A model generated the notes under the pieces. It saw only the letters and a program-made list of their open reading frames with translations. It searched no databases and was not told the DNA's origin. From assembly GCA_001580565.1 (NCBI GenBank), contig LRBF01000213.1, positions 62,001 to 126,000 of the forward strand: a stretch of DNA of 64,000 nucleotides, given 5' to 3'. This document shows, one piece after another, positions 1-8,950 of the stretch (positions within the stretch are counted from its first letter, which is position 1; each line of letters opens with the position of its first letter). Both the position numbers and the translations under genes were made by a program. The stretch is from Caballeronia megalochromosomata. GTDB taxonomy: Bacteria; Pseudomonadota; Gammaproteobacteria; Burkholderiales; Burkholderiaceae.

Positions 1-1
1 G

Positions 2-940
2 TTTGCGGAAAAGGTTTTCTTCGGTAACTCGGGAGCCGAGGCCAACGAAGCGGCGTTGAAGCTAGCCCGGAAAGTCTCCTTCGACCATGGGCTCGCGGCC
101 AAGGGCAAAACCGAAATCGTCGCGTTTGAAGAGTCGTTTCACGGACGAACGCTCTTTACTGTAAGCGTTGGCGGCCAAGCCAAATACAGTAAGCCGTTTG
201 CGCCGCTGCCGTCCGACATCCGACACCTACCGTTTAACGACGTGAACGCAGCGCTTGCCGGCATAACCGAAAGAACATGCGCGGTCATCGTTGAGCTCGT
301 TCAAGGCGAGAGCGGAGTACGGCCCGCCATGCCCGAATTCGTCAACACACTTCGTGCGCGGTGTAACGAGGTCGACGCTCTGCTCATATTTGATGAGGTT
401 CAAACCGGCATCGGAAGGACGGGACGTCTGTTCGCCTACATGGGCTATGAAGTCACTCCTGACATTCTCACGACGGCCAAAGCATTGGGGAACGGTTTTC
501 CTATCGGAGCAATGCTGACAACGCAGAGGCTCGCCGAGCACTTTACCGCCGGCTCTCACGGAAGCACGTTTGGCGGAAATCCGCTGGCTGCCGCCGTTGC
601 GGCGAAGGTCGTGGAGATTGTTCGACGGCCGGAGACCTTGGGGGGCGTTGAAGAACGCCACGAGTTTTGCATGGAACGACTGCGGGAAATCAATGCCAGG
701 ACGTCGGTGTTCTCAGAAATTCGAGGACGTGGACTTCTCATTGGAGCGGAGCTGAATGAGCGTTTCAGAGGACAGTCGGCAGGGCTCGTCGAGAAAGCCA
801 ACGAGGCGGGGGTCTTCACCTTGATGGCGGGGCCCGATGTGCTGCGTTTGGCTCCATCTCTGGTTATCCCGCTCGATGTGCTTGCGGAGGGTTTAGGCGC
901 GCTCGAGCAAGCTGTGAACAATTTTGTATCGAGGCAGTGA
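2..940 (+). CDS. Class III aminotransferase, acetylornithine/succinylornithine type (5' truncated by window)
   Basis: PLP-dependent omega-aminotransferase that moves the delta- or omega-amino group of an ornithine-like substrate to 2-oxoglutarate. The frame is open from base 2. Visible family motifs are FFGNSGAEANEAALKLAR near the start (cofactor phosphate loop), SFHGRT, IFDEVQTGIGRTG, and TTAKALGNGFPIGAM with the Schiff-base lysine, then HGSTFGGNPLAAA. About 313 residues are present, so some 90 N-terminal residues lie before the window. The overall pattern is closest to ArgD/AstC, but GABA or another omega-amino acid is possible. The gene upstream is not visible. It is followed by about 250 nt without a gene and then by a convergent regulator gene. 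Family assignment is firm, substrate is not. Confidence 0.9.
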   Translation, partial: FAEKVFFGNSGAEANEAALKLARKVSFDHGLAAKGKTEIVAFEESFHGRTLFTVSVGGQAKYSKPFAPLPSDIRHLPFNDVNAALAGITERTCAVIVELVQGESGVRPAMPEFVNTLRARCNEVDALLIFDEVQTGIGRTGRLFAYMGYEVTPDILTTAKALGNGFPIGAMLTTQRLAEHFTAGSHGSTFGGNPLAAAVAAKVVEIVRRPETLGGVEERHEFCMERLREINARTSVFSEIRGRGLLIGAELNERFRGQSAGLVEKANEAGVFTLMAGPDVLRLAPSLVIPLDVLAEGLGALEQAVNNFVSRQ

Positions 941-1193
941 TTGAACCAACGAACTGAATTTTCCGGCACGGTCCGGATGCATCACGGTAGCGCGTGCATC
1001 CTATTTGAATGTGGCTGAACTGTTTGGACTTGAGACGTTTGAGGTCAAGGTTGCCAGACGTGAAACAGGCAGCTCTTTGACGAAGGCGACTGCTGTCCAC
1101 CACGGTCCTGCCACCGGCACGCACAAGGTATCGTGGAGACGCACAGAGCAGCCGCCGGAGAAGTTGGTCTAGGGAACGTTTGACCTTCGTGGC

Positions 1194-1844
1194 CTAGCTG
1201 TACTCGCGAATGTTGAAGAAGACAGAAAGGAAGCGAACCGGTAGGGTGTCAATCTCTTCAGGACCGTGGGCTGCGTTTGGGTCGAATAGGAGGCTGTCCC
1301 CTGGTTTTACAGCATAGAGGCGGTTCGCGTAACGAAACTTCATTTGCCCCTCAAGGACGTGGACAAACTGAAGTCCCGTTGTTTGGTGAGTTGACCAGGG
1401 TTGGGAATTCTTATCGAGCGTAACGATGTACGGTTCAACCGACAGATTTCCCGACAGAACATGGCCTATCAACGTGTAGACGTGCCCGAACGAAGACCCT
1501 TCGCGGTCCACGGTCACTCCGCTGCCAGCAGGCACGAACGAGCAATCGTGACGTTCGCTCTGGTCGACAAAGAAGCGAGATATCGGTTTGCCGAGTGCGT
1601 TAGCGATGCGAGTAAGCGTCTCAATCGAGGGGGTCGCCGTTCCTTTTTCGATTCGAGAGAGCATCGAATGAGAGATTCCAGCCATCTTGGCCAGCGCTCC
1701 GGAAGCGATTCCAGCTGATGTGCGAAAAGCATGGATCTGTGCTGAAAGCGCCCTCGACACTTTCTCCACGTTCGGGTCGCGCGAACGTTCTGCTTGCACG
1801 CTGGGGATGTCCTCTTCCGGAATGTTTGCTTGCGAACGTGGCAT
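1194..1844 (-). CDS. XRE-family regulator with C-terminal cupin domain
   Basis: Cytoplasmic transcription factor of 216 residues. The N-terminal helix-turn-helix (about residues 30-85, containing SGALAKMAGISHSMLSRIEKG) is of the Cro/CI type. The C-terminal half is a cupin barrel that would bind the effector (FVHVLEGQMKFRYANRLYAVKPGDSLLFDPNAAHGPEE). This architecture is common in regulators of amino acid and polyamine catabolism. It is divergent from a GNAT acetyltransferase gene, with about 97 nt between the starts. A second protein of the same architecture lies at 45117-45725, and its upstream region has a recurring palindrome (see the operator entries). No such palindrome was seen next to this gene, so its target is unknown. 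Annotated as intact. Confidence 0.9.
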   Translation of the reverse strand: MPRSQANIPEEDIPSVQAERSRDPNVEKVSRALSAQIHAFRTSAGIASGALAKMAGISHSMLSRIEKGTATPSIETLTRIANALGKPISRFFVDQSERHDCSFVPAGSGVTVDREGSSFGHVYTLIGHVLSGNLSVEPYIVTLDKNSQPWSTHQTTGLQFVHVLEGQMKFRYANRLYAVKPGDSLLFDPNAAHGPEEIDTLPVRFLSVFFNIREYS

Positions 1845-1940
1845 GAGTTTTCAACCGATAGTAGGCGGACTGCTGCCCGGTTCACCATTATATGAGGCGT
1901 TACTGACACGTCGAGGCCTTTCACAATAGGAGGCAGAAAA

Positions 1941-2417
1941 GTGGCTGAAAGCGACGACCGCAAGAGGAACGTTAATGTGCGGCGAGTCTCGAGCGATGAC
2001 GTAGTTGTGGTGACTGAATTGGTTGATGCCCTTTTCAAAGAGCTCCACGATGGGGAGCCCGTGCCCCGATACCGGCTCGAATCAGTTGAGGCAGTGCTGA
2101 CAGACAGGCGCCGTTGCTTCGGGTTTCTTGCCTTTGCAGAAGGAAAGGCCATTGGGGTACTGCTCATGACTGAAGGAACAGCCATCTATGCGGGAGGCGC
2201 ATTCGGCGTGCTGACCGAGTTGTATGTTTCCCCCACGTCTCGGTCGAAGGGAGTGGCATCGTTCCTCGTGCGGAAGGCTGTTGAATTCGCGCGGCAGCGA
2301 GGTTGGAAGAGGATGGACGTCGGCGCACCTCATCAGCCGAAGTGGAGTCGTTCTCTGAAATTCTATCTGTCAGAAGGGTTCGTAGAGGTGGGGCCACGCC
2401 TTAGGTTTGACTTGTAA
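1941..2417 (+). CDS. GNAT-family N-acetyltransferase
   Basis: Acetyl-CoA dependent N-acetyltransferase of 158 residues. The start is a GTG at 1941 preceded by AGGAGG about 9 nt upstream. The acetyl-CoA binding core is visible as LTELYVSPTSRSKGVASFLVRKAVEFARQRG (R-S-K-G-V-A loop followed by the helix), and the C-terminal HQPKWSRSLKFYLSEGFVEVG matches the last beta-strand region with the typical aromatic residue preceding the G-F turn. The substrate cannot be read from the sequence; amino acid or antibiotic N-acetylation are the usual roles. It is transcribed divergently from the XRE-cupin gene, which may control it. Length is normal for a single GNAT domain. Confidence 0.85.
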   Translation: MAESDDRKRNVNVRRVSSDDVVVVTELVDALFKELHDGEPVPRYRLESVEAVLTDRRRCFGFLAFAEGKAIGVLLMTEGTAIYAGGAFGVLTELYVSPTSRSKGVASFLVRKAVEFARQRGWKRMDVGAPHQPKWSRSLKFYLSEGFVEVGPRLRFDL

Positions 2418-2497
2418 ATGCGTAATTGCCGCATCGGGAGAATGATGTGACGCACAGTGAGCGGACGGCTGCGAAAGTTGCATTGAAGTAAACAATT

Positions 2498-2516
2498 GAC
2501 ATTATATTAAAATGTC
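2498..2516. promoter_or_regulatory. Dyad overlapping a likely sigma70 promoter upstream of the prephenate dehydratase-like gene
   Basis: GACATT and AATGTC form a 6-bp inverted repeat with a 7-nt A/T-only spacer. A TTGACA -35 box (2496-2501) and a TAATTT -10 box (2519-2524) stand 17 nt apart, with the dyad filling the spacer. That is the layout expected of a repressor-controlled promoter. The next start codon in the same direction is about 165 nt downstream. The controlling protein is unknown. Confidence 0.45.
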
Positions 2517-2680
2517 GGTAATTTGGTCGTGTCGGCGCGAACCGTGTCTCGCCTCGTCGTATGTGGGCCGCGGAGGCGACCGAGGACGGTTAGGGGTGGT
2601 TCTGTGCCTCTACGGAGCCCTATTGGAGGTCGACGGCAAGCTGTCTTGGGGGCAACGTCTTTGTGAGGCAGGATGGAAAA

Positions 2681-3523
2681 ATGGCAAGCTCGCTATCGAT
2701 GGGACGAATTCAGCAACCCGCGTCGCGGCGAAGAATTGGGTATCTAGGACCGGGCGGCTCCTGGACACATCAAGCTTGTCTTGAACTATTCGGTACTGAG
2801 AAACTCATCCCGCTCGAAGGCGTACATCTATTCGCCGCCTTTGCGAACGGCGAAATCGAACAGGCATGCGTGCCCGTGACTACGTCTGTTGTGGGCGTCA
2901 CTCCCTATCTCGACCCGGTCCTAGACCTGTCAGCGGTGACGGTGGTTGCCGAGTATCCGCGGATGCTCGGATACAGTCTTCTTGCTCGTCCTGGTTCGAA
3001 ACTGGAGGATATCAAGAAGGTCGTGGCTCATCCAGTAGCATTGGAAGAGGTTAAGCCTTGGCTTGATAGGGAACTGCCGCACGCTCGTAGGGTTACCGCA
3101 ATCGGCGGAGGCGCTGCCGCTCGAAGCGTGGCGGAGTGCAAGTTGCACGATACCGCTTCAATGGGTCCACTCATTGGAGCTGAGATTTATGGGCTGATAT
3201 CGCTCGCAAACAACATCGAAGAGGGACCACATAACGTTACAAGATGGTGGGTGTTGGGGCACGAGATGCCGGCTCCGACTGGGCACGATAAGACGTCTTT
3301 GCTGATTACCGTCCGAGATAACGGCTTCTCGGATGTTCTCGGCGACCTGACGACTGCGGGTCTCAAAATCCTCGACATCTATGAGCGACCCAGCAAGAAA
3401 ACGCTCGATACTCATCGCTATCTATTCGAGGTTGAGGGACATGCGACTGATAATATCTTGAGTGGATTGCTTCGACGCAACCCTACATTCCGTGTGCTCG
3501 GTTCCTACGCGCGTAAATATTGA
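2681..3523 (+). CDS. Prephenate dehydratase-like protein with ACT domain
   Basis: Cytoplasmic enzyme of the PheA/PDT family, which decarboxylates and dehydrates prephenate to phenylpyruvate. Visible are the N-terminal strand RIGYLGPGGSWTHQAC, the two-lobed periplasmic-binding-like fold with VPVTTSVVGVTPYLD, the TRWWVLG segment (equivalent to the TRF motif) and a C-terminal ACT domain (SLLITVRDNGFSDVLGDLTTAGLKILDIYERP). The ATG at 2681 is chosen because GAGGCAGGA precedes it; GTG 2663 and ATG 2699 are in-frame alternatives. About 280 residues is normal for a monofunctional enzyme without chorismate mutase. Standing alone next to catabolic genes, it might act on a prephenate-like compound rather than serve phenylalanine synthesis. 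Confidence 0.8.
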   Translation: MASSLSMGRIQQPASRRRIGYLGPGGSWTHQACLELFGTEKLIPLEGVHLFAAFANGEIEQACVPVTTSVVGVTPYLDPVLDLSAVTVVAEYPRMLGYSLLARPGSKLEDIKKVVAHPVALEEVKPWLDRELPHARRVTAIGGGAAARSVAECKLHDTASMGPLIGAEIYGLISLANNIEEGPHNVTRWWVLGHEMPAPTGHDKTSLLITVRDNGFSDVLGDLTTAGLKILDIYERPSKKTLDTHRYLFEVEGHATDNILSGLLRRNPTFRVLGSYARKY

Positions 3524-4538
3524 TGACAGCCGTGTTCGACAACTCCGCTCGACGAAGATTGGTGACAGCCAGCGGAAGTATGTCGCCCTGTGGAAGCCGG
3601 CAACTGACAACAGAGCCTAGACCCTGCGAGCTTCGCATCTAACGCGACTCAGGCGTCACGAAGGCCACAGTGCCACGTGGGACTCGCATGGACCGTGACA
3701 TTTCACGCTGTGGCAGCCAGCGTCACGATGCGCTATTTTTAACCGCGTTCTCTTGGATTCAGATCAAGGCAGCATCCACGGCCTGCGTGGCTAGAGACCG
3801 AAATCGATACGTCAAGCGGAGCCTCACACCGCAAGACTGCTCGCATATCGTAAGTACCCGTGCGGACGCATCGATTGCCGTAACGGTTCAACGATATGGC
3901 AGTACTGGGGTTGGCAGCCGAGAGAAAACCACGTCCCTTGTTCGTTCGACCGTCTCATCGAAAATGCATGTTTTCCTCACGTCGCTATGGCAGTCTGGCC
4001 GTCTTTGTCGCCTCAAAGCACGCTTCAGTTCGCAATCTGCCGCACGGATGGGCTTATCGGAGTCGTCGCCCTATACCCGCTCGGTTTGATAACCACATGG
4101 GTGAGACCAACGCGCGTTGTCTCATACACCGGATAAGCCGCCCGAGCAGACCCAACGTAAATCCTGGCCCGGATGCAGGGCGCCCACCAATCTCCGCGAG
4201 CGCGTGCTAGCAAACATAGCCGCGATTCCCGGTGCTATCGACACCGGTCGGGGCTTTTCTTTCCTTCGGCTGAAATCTTGGGGGTGTGCCATTTGGCTCA
4301 GGTCTGAAGGGCAGTCGCTACGGACGTCGGCACGCAGAGTGACTTGCTCGGGTCCTTGGTCGAGCAATCGTGGTGAGCACGACGCCGCCTGAGATTTGCT
4401 CTCCCATAGAAGAAATCTATTTGACGCTAAGACACTAAAGGAGAATAGTTCTTCGAAAAGAGAATCGTATCTGACGCTTTGTCCGGCCGTTCAAAACCGA
4501 AACGCAGGCGCGAGATACGCAACGTGGAGGAGCTGTTA
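3524..4538. other. Gene-poor interval of about 1 kb
   Basis: No convincing coding sequence was found on either strand. Short open frames here have no recognisable motifs, and their amino acid usage is unlike the neighbours. A stem-loop at 4229-4247 is followed by a T-rich stretch (separate entry). The interval probably contains decayed sequence between the prephenate dehydratase-like gene and the broken SDR gene. Confidence 0.5.
4229..4261 (+). terminator. Possible weak Rho-independent terminator
   Basis: CCGGTG and CACCGG form a 6-bp stem with a 7-nt loop, followed by TCGGGGCTTTTCTTT. The T-run is interrupted and the stem is about 700 nt beyond the nearest plus-strand stop codon, so its function is doubtful. 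Confidence 0.3.
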
Positions 4539-5434
4539 ATGGTTATCCCTTCTCTCGCCGAACCGCGGAGCGGTCGACGGCTCGAAGGACGACATGTCAT
4601 CGTGTTTGGCGCGGGAACTGCTGATGCGGTTGAGAAACGCTTGAGCCTTTGTCGCGAAAGCGACAAGGTATTTGGCGTGGGGAAGGCTACTGCACTGGTG
4701 TACGCCCGACACGGCGCGGTAGTTTCTTGCGTCGACATTAACCTTGAAGACGCATCTAGGACGGCCGATCTAATTCGTCGGGAGGGTGGCCAAGCGCTGG
4801 CGCTGGCATGCGACGCAACTCTGAGCGACAGTGTCATGGACTGTGTAGAACGATCGCTCGCCTACAATGGCCGCATTGATGTCCTTCATAACAACATTGG
4901 CATTGCCAGGACGGGCGGTCCGGTCGAGTGTCCGGAAGACAGCTTCGGTCAGGTAATAGCGGTTAATGTGAAAAGCATTTTTCTCACGTGCAAGTGGACG
5001 CTACCTGTGATGGAAAGGCAGGGCAGTGGCTCAATCGTGAACATCTCATCGTTCGCTGCCAATCGATACACTGTGCCTTGGATTAGCTACGCTGCTTCCA
5101 AGGGTGCGGTGAACTCGATGACGATGAGCATTGCGGCTCAATATGCTGCAAAAGGCATTCGATGCAACGCGATCGCTCCGGGTCTCCTCTCGACGCCCAT
5201 GGTTCAGGTAGCCCACAAGGACAACCACGCAGGGCTCGCTGACATGATGAGAAGTCGCGCCGATTCTGTCCCAATGCGTTGGCAAGGTGAAGGTGGGACG
5301 TTGGTGAGGACGCAGCATTCCTTGCATCGGATGACGCACGATTCATCACTGGGCAGGTATTCGCCGTGGACGGTGGCAGTACGATCGTGATGCCGAGTAA
5401 GCCTTGGCAACCAGCCGCAGGGCCGCACGCCTGA
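4539..5434 (+). pseudogene. Frameshifted SDR-family oxidoreductase
   Basis: Short-chain dehydrogenase/reductase, NAD(P)-dependent. The ATG at 4539 has GGAGG 8 nt upstream. Visible are the Rossmann motif (VIVFGAG...GVGKATALVYARHG), the NNIG strand end, the catalytic serine in VNISSFAAN, and YAASKG with catalytic Tyr and Lys. Two defects are seen. First, some 14-17 extra residues (about 4615-4668) sit inside the glycine-rich cofactor loop and contain a near-perfect DNA hairpin. Second, the frame is lost near 5290-5296: the expected C-terminus, W-D-V-G-E-D-A-A-F-L-A-S-D-D-A-R-F-I-T-G-Q-V followed by the V-D-G-G motif, reads in another frame to the TGA at 5432-5434. It is therefore probably non-functional, unless the shift is a sequencing error. 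It precedes the aldehyde dehydrogenase cluster and was probably part of it. Confidence 0.8.
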
Positions 5435-5541
5435 TACATCCAGATGCCAAATTACCTCCGCGTGGTGCGGGGGAGATCCTTTAAGAGACGCTGATCGATT
5501 CGTTTCCTTTTTCGAAACGTGGTCGGTTCGCGCCCATACAG

Positions 5542-5555
5542 TCTTCTATAGAAGA
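5542..5555. promoter_or_regulatory. Perfect 14-bp palindrome TCTTCTATAGAAGA (operator candidate)
   Basis: Perfect two-fold symmetric 14-mer ending 20 nt before the ATG of the aldehyde dehydrogenase gene. Close variants occur at 10462-10475, 32746-32759, 45769-45782 and 45009-45022, in each case in intergenic DNA and usually at a promoter. It is probably the binding site of a dimeric regulator; an XRE-cupin protein encoded in this window is the best guess. Confidence 0.65.
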
Positions 5556-5575
5556 TTTTTACATTGGAGTTTCCT

Positions 5576-7090
5576 ATGTATCAGCGCAGCAAGCAGGTCG
5601 AGACCCTCTCTCTTTACATCGATGGGCAGTGGCGCCCGGCCTCCAGTGAGTCGTACTTCGACAGCACTGATCCCTACACAGGCGAGGTATGGACGCGCGT
5701 GCCGAGCGCATCGGCAGACGATGTCGATGCCGCTGTCCAGGCCGCGCATCGGGCGTTCGTTTCAGGTCCGTGGGTGGAAATGACACCGACACAGCGCGGG
5801 CGACTCCTGCACAAGCTTGGTGATATCGTCGCCGAGAATGCTGAGAAACTCGGCGAGCTTGAGGTCCGCGACAACGGCAAGCTGCTCGCAGAAATGCTTG
5901 GTCAGATGCGTTATCTGCCCGAGTGGTTCTACTATTACGGTGGTCTTGCCGACAAGATCGAGGGTGCACTGACACCGGCGGAGCGCCCCGGTGTAATGCA
6001 CTACATCCGTTACGAGCCGGTCGGCGTGGTCGCAGCAATCTCGCCGTGGAACTCTCCGCTTGTCCTGACGGTGTGGAAGCTCGCGCCGGCACTTGCCGCT
6101 GGCAACACCGTTGTTGTGAAGCCATCCGAATATTCCTCGGCTTCAATGCTCTATCTGGCGAAGTTGTTCGAAGAGGCTGGCTTTCCCGCAGGGGTGCTGA
6201 ATGTTATTACTGGGGTAGGCAAGGACACCGGAGAGGCACTCATCAACCACCCGCTGGTGGAACGCATCGCCTTTACGGGTGGCGAGGCAGGCGGTCGGGC
6301 TGTCTATCAGGCAGCCGCGAAATCGTTCAAACGCGTCTCGCTCGAGCTTGGTGGCAAATCGCCCAACATCGTCTTCGAAGATGCGGACCTTGACGACGCC
6401 GTCAAAGGTGCGGTCGCCGGCATCTTTGCGGCTGCTGGGCAAACCTGCATGGCTGGCTCCCGTCTGCTGGTCCACGAATCGATTCACGACGTATTTGTCG
6501 AGAAGCTCATCGCGTTTGTGAGAGACGCCAAACTCGGTGATCCCATGGACAGCAATACCAACATTGGTCCCATCGCTACGCCGCCGCAGTTCAAGAAGGT
6601 CCTCGAGTACATCGAGATCGCGAAGGGCGAGGGGGCAAAGTGCGTACTCGGTGGCGAGCGTGCGACTGGACCGGGCCTCGAGCGTGGACTGTTTGTGAAG
6701 CCCACAATCTTCACGCGCGTGAATAACAAGATGCGCATTGCTCAGGAAGAAGTTTTTGGCCCGATCCTCTCGATCATCACATTCAAAACCGATGACGAAG
6801 CCGTCGCGATTGCGAACGACACAGCATACGGTCTCGCTGCAGGAGTCTGGACTCAAAATCTTGAGCGCGCAGTCAATCTACCGGCTCGCCTTCGCGCAGG
6901 AACCGTGTGGGTGAACGCTTATCGCGTCGTGAGCTACCTCGCGCCGTTCGGCGGGTTCAAGAACTCCGGCATCGGACGCGAGAACGGCAAGGAAGCGATT
7001 CGGGAGTATCTCGAGGCTAAGAGCGTGTTTTTGAACACGAAGCGTGGCGTGCCATCGCCGTTCGTGATGCGTTTGCCCGCCGTCGAGTAA
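5576..7090 (+). CDS. Aldehyde dehydrogenase (NAD(P)+-dependent)
   Basis: Cytoplasmic ALDH-superfamily enzyme of 504 residues that oxidises an aldehyde to the carboxylate. Visible: the conserved NPxxG-equivalent region ISPWNSPLVLTVWKLAPALAAGNTVVVKPSE (cofactor binding), LELGGKSPNIVFEDAD with the general-base Glu near residue 256, GQTCMAGSR with the nucleophilic Cys near residue 291, and EEVFGPILSII. Full length with the normal PFGGFKNSGIGRENG C-terminal motif. ATG 5576 has GGAG 7 nt upstream; an in-frame TTG at 5564 is less likely. A perfect palindrome lies 20 nt upstream. An MHS transporter and an amidase follow, so the enzyme probably acts on an aldehyde made during breakdown of an imported amide or amine. 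Confidence 0.93.
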   Translation: MYQRSKQVETLSLYIDGQWRPASSESYFDSTDPYTGEVWTRVPSASADDVDAAVQAAHRAFVSGPWVEMTPTQRGRLLHKLGDIVAENAEKLGELEVRDNGKLLAEMLGQMRYLPEWFYYYGGLADKIEGALTPAERPGVMHYIRYEPVGVVAAISPWNSPLVLTVWKLAPALAAGNTVVVKPSEYSSASMLYLAKLFEEAGFPAGVLNVITGVGKDTGEALINHPLVERIAFTGGEAGGRAVYQAAAKSFKRVSLELGGKSPNIVFEDADLDDAVKGAVAGIFAAAGQTCMAGSRLLVHESIHDVFVEKLIAFVRDAKLGDPMDSNTNIGPIATPPQFKKVLEYIEIAKGEGAKCVLGGERATGPGLERGLFVKPTIFTRVNNKMRIAQEEVFGPILSIITFKTDDEAVAIANDTAYGLAAGVWTQNLERAVNLPARLRAGTVWVNAYRVVSYLAPFGGFKNSGIGRENGKEAIREYLEAKSVFLNTKRGVPSPFVMRLPAVE

Positions 7091-7125
7091 AAAAAACAGA
7101 GAAAAACAGTTCAGAGGAGATAGGG

Positions 7126-8775
7126 ATGTTGCCCATGGAAACAGTCGCCGAGCCGCAGACTGCCGTCAAGTCACGCTCACAGATATCAACGATCGCAGCC
7201 GCATCACTTGGAAGCGTATTCGAGTGGTACGAATTCACTCTTTATGCGGCGATGGCAGGCATCCTCGCCAATAAATTTTTTAGCGGGCTGGATTCTTCTC
7301 TGAGCTTCTTTTTTGCGTTGCTTACGTTTGGCATTGGCTTCGTTGTGCGTCCACTCGGTGCCATTGTTTTCGGCCGGCTGGGCGATCTTGTCGGTCGAAA
7401 GAAGACGTTTCTGGCGACACTCGTCATCACTGGACTCGCAACGTTCACGGTGGGAATACTGCCAACGTATGCGTCTGCGGGACTCATTGCGCCTCTGTTG
7501 CTAGTTACCATGCGGGTGTTGCAAGGTCTGGCGCTCGGCGGAGAGTACGGCGGTGCCGTTATCTACGTTACCGAGCATGTTCAACGCAATCGCCGTGGCT
7601 TCAGCACCTCGTTCATCCAGATGACTGGCACTCTTGGATTCCTGCTTGCGCTTGTTTCAATCCAAATCGTGCAGGCGTTTGCTGGGAAGGACGCTTTTGA
7701 TGAGTGGGCGTGGCGCGTCCCGTTCCTGATTGCCATCATCATGCTGGGCGTGGCGCTGCGCGTGCGTATGAGAATGCACGAGTCGCCTGTCTTCAAGAAG
7801 ATGGCTCAGGAGCGCAGCCTGTCGCAGGCTCCAGTAAAGGAGACATTCGGAAGTGCTCGAAATCTGAAGCTGCTTGCGGTTGCATTGATCGGAATCGGCG
7901 GCGGTACCTCTGTTGTCTACTACAACGCCGTGACGTATCCGCTCTTCTTTCTCACGAAAACGCTTGGCGTGGCGATGGATGTAGCCAACTTCATTGTCGG
8001 CACCGCGGCATTGTTTGCGATTCCGATGATCTGGTTCGCTGGCTGGCTCTCTGACAAGATAGGGCGCAAACCTGTGCTGCTGGCAGGCTTTGTTCTTGGG
8101 CTTGTGGCTACGTTCCCCGTGTTCCATCAGATCGCGGCCATTGCAAACCCTGCCCTGACTGCTGCTCAGCAGAAAACGCAGATCTCGATTCACACGGATT
8201 CGAAGACATGTTCATTCATGTTCAATCCCTTGGGTAACCGGACTTTCACGTCGCCTTGCGACGTTGCCCGACAGAGCTTGACCGCACTGTCAGTCAACTA
8301 CTCACTTGTGAATGACTCGAGCTCATCCGCGACAGAAGTTCGTGTTGGCGATCATGTTATAGCCGCGCATGCCAGTGCTTTCGACCGTGCGCGCTTTGGT
8401 GCCGACCTAACCGCTGCAGTCAAAGCGGTGGGATTTGGGGCGCACGCGACACCAGGGTTTGGGGACCAGATGAAGATTGTCGGTCTTCTATTGATCGCCC
8501 TCCTAGCCATGGCTCTTGGTTATGCACCGGTGGGCGTGGCGATCGCAGAAATGTTCCCCGCACGAATCAGGTACACGGCGATGTCCTTTCCGTATCACCT
8601 TTCGACGGGCTGGATCGGCGGGCTTCTTCCGACCTTCGCGTTTGCGATTGCTGTTGCTCAAGGCAATATCTTCGCCGGGCTTTGGTATACGATTGGTTGG
8701 CTGATTGTTGGCATCGTTGTGACTGGGCTTTTCTATCATGAAGCGAAAGGGGATTCGGGATGCACGACCGAGTAG
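7126..8775 (+). CDS. MFS transporter, metabolite:H+ symporter (MHS) type
   Basis: Inner-membrane proton symporter of 549 residues in the ShiA/ProP/KgtP branch of the major facilitator superfamily. The signature motifs are GSVFEWYEFTLYAAMAG at TM1, GRLGDLVGRKKTF in the first cytoplasmic loop and ALGGEYGGAVIYVTEH in TM4. Twelve hydrophobic segments are expected. Between TM8-9 and the last helices there is a hydrophilic insert of roughly 90 residues, including a cysteine pair in FMFNPLGNRTFTSPCDVA. I know such an insert from Burkholderia MHS proteins, so it is not necessarily an anomaly. The start has GAGGAG upstream. It follows the aldehyde dehydrogenase by 35 nt and is likely co-transcribed. 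The substrate is not determinable; an organic acid or amide handled by the neighbours is the inference. Confidence 0.9.
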   Translation: MLPMETVAEPQTAVKSRSQISTIAAASLGSVFEWYEFTLYAAMAGILANKFFSGLDSSLSFFFALLTFGIGFVVRPLGAIVFGRLGDLVGRKKTFLATLVITGLATFTVGILPTYASAGLIAPLLLVTMRVLQGLALGGEYGGAVIYVTEHVQRNRRGFSTSFIQMTGTLGFLLALVSIQIVQAFAGKDAFDEWAWRVPFLIAIIMLGVALRVRMRMHESPVFKKMAQERSLSQAPVKETFGSARNLKLLAVALIGIGGGTSVVYYNAVTYPLFFLTKTLGVAMDVANFIVGTAALFAIPMIWFAGWLSDKIGRKPVLLAGFVLGLVATFPVFHQIAAIANPALTAAQQKTQISIHTDSKTCSFMFNPLGNRTFTSPCDVARQSLTALSVNYSLVNDSSSSATEVRVGDHVIAAHASAFDRARFGADLTAAVKAVGFGAHATPGFGDQMKIVGLLLIALLAMALGYAPVGVAIAEMFPARIRYTAMSFPYHLSTGWIGGLLPTFAFAIAVAQGNIFAGLWYTIGWLIVGIVVTGLFYHEAKGDSGCTTE

Positions 8776-8950
8776 CGCCCGACTGTTCGCAGAGAAAAGC
8801 CGATTAAGCACGACCTCGGTCGACGCGGGCCTCTTAAATCGATATCTGGTGCACAGTAGAGGCGATGATTGTGGTCGAACTGCTTCTCAGCGTAGCCAAA
8901 TACTGCTGCTTGGCGATCCGCCACACCTACGCTTTTGAACGGAGTTCCTG

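Noticed and set aside
3670..4210. Overlapping frames in the gap after the prephenate dehydratase-like gene
   Set aside because: No motif in any frame on either strand, and base composition gives no coding signal.
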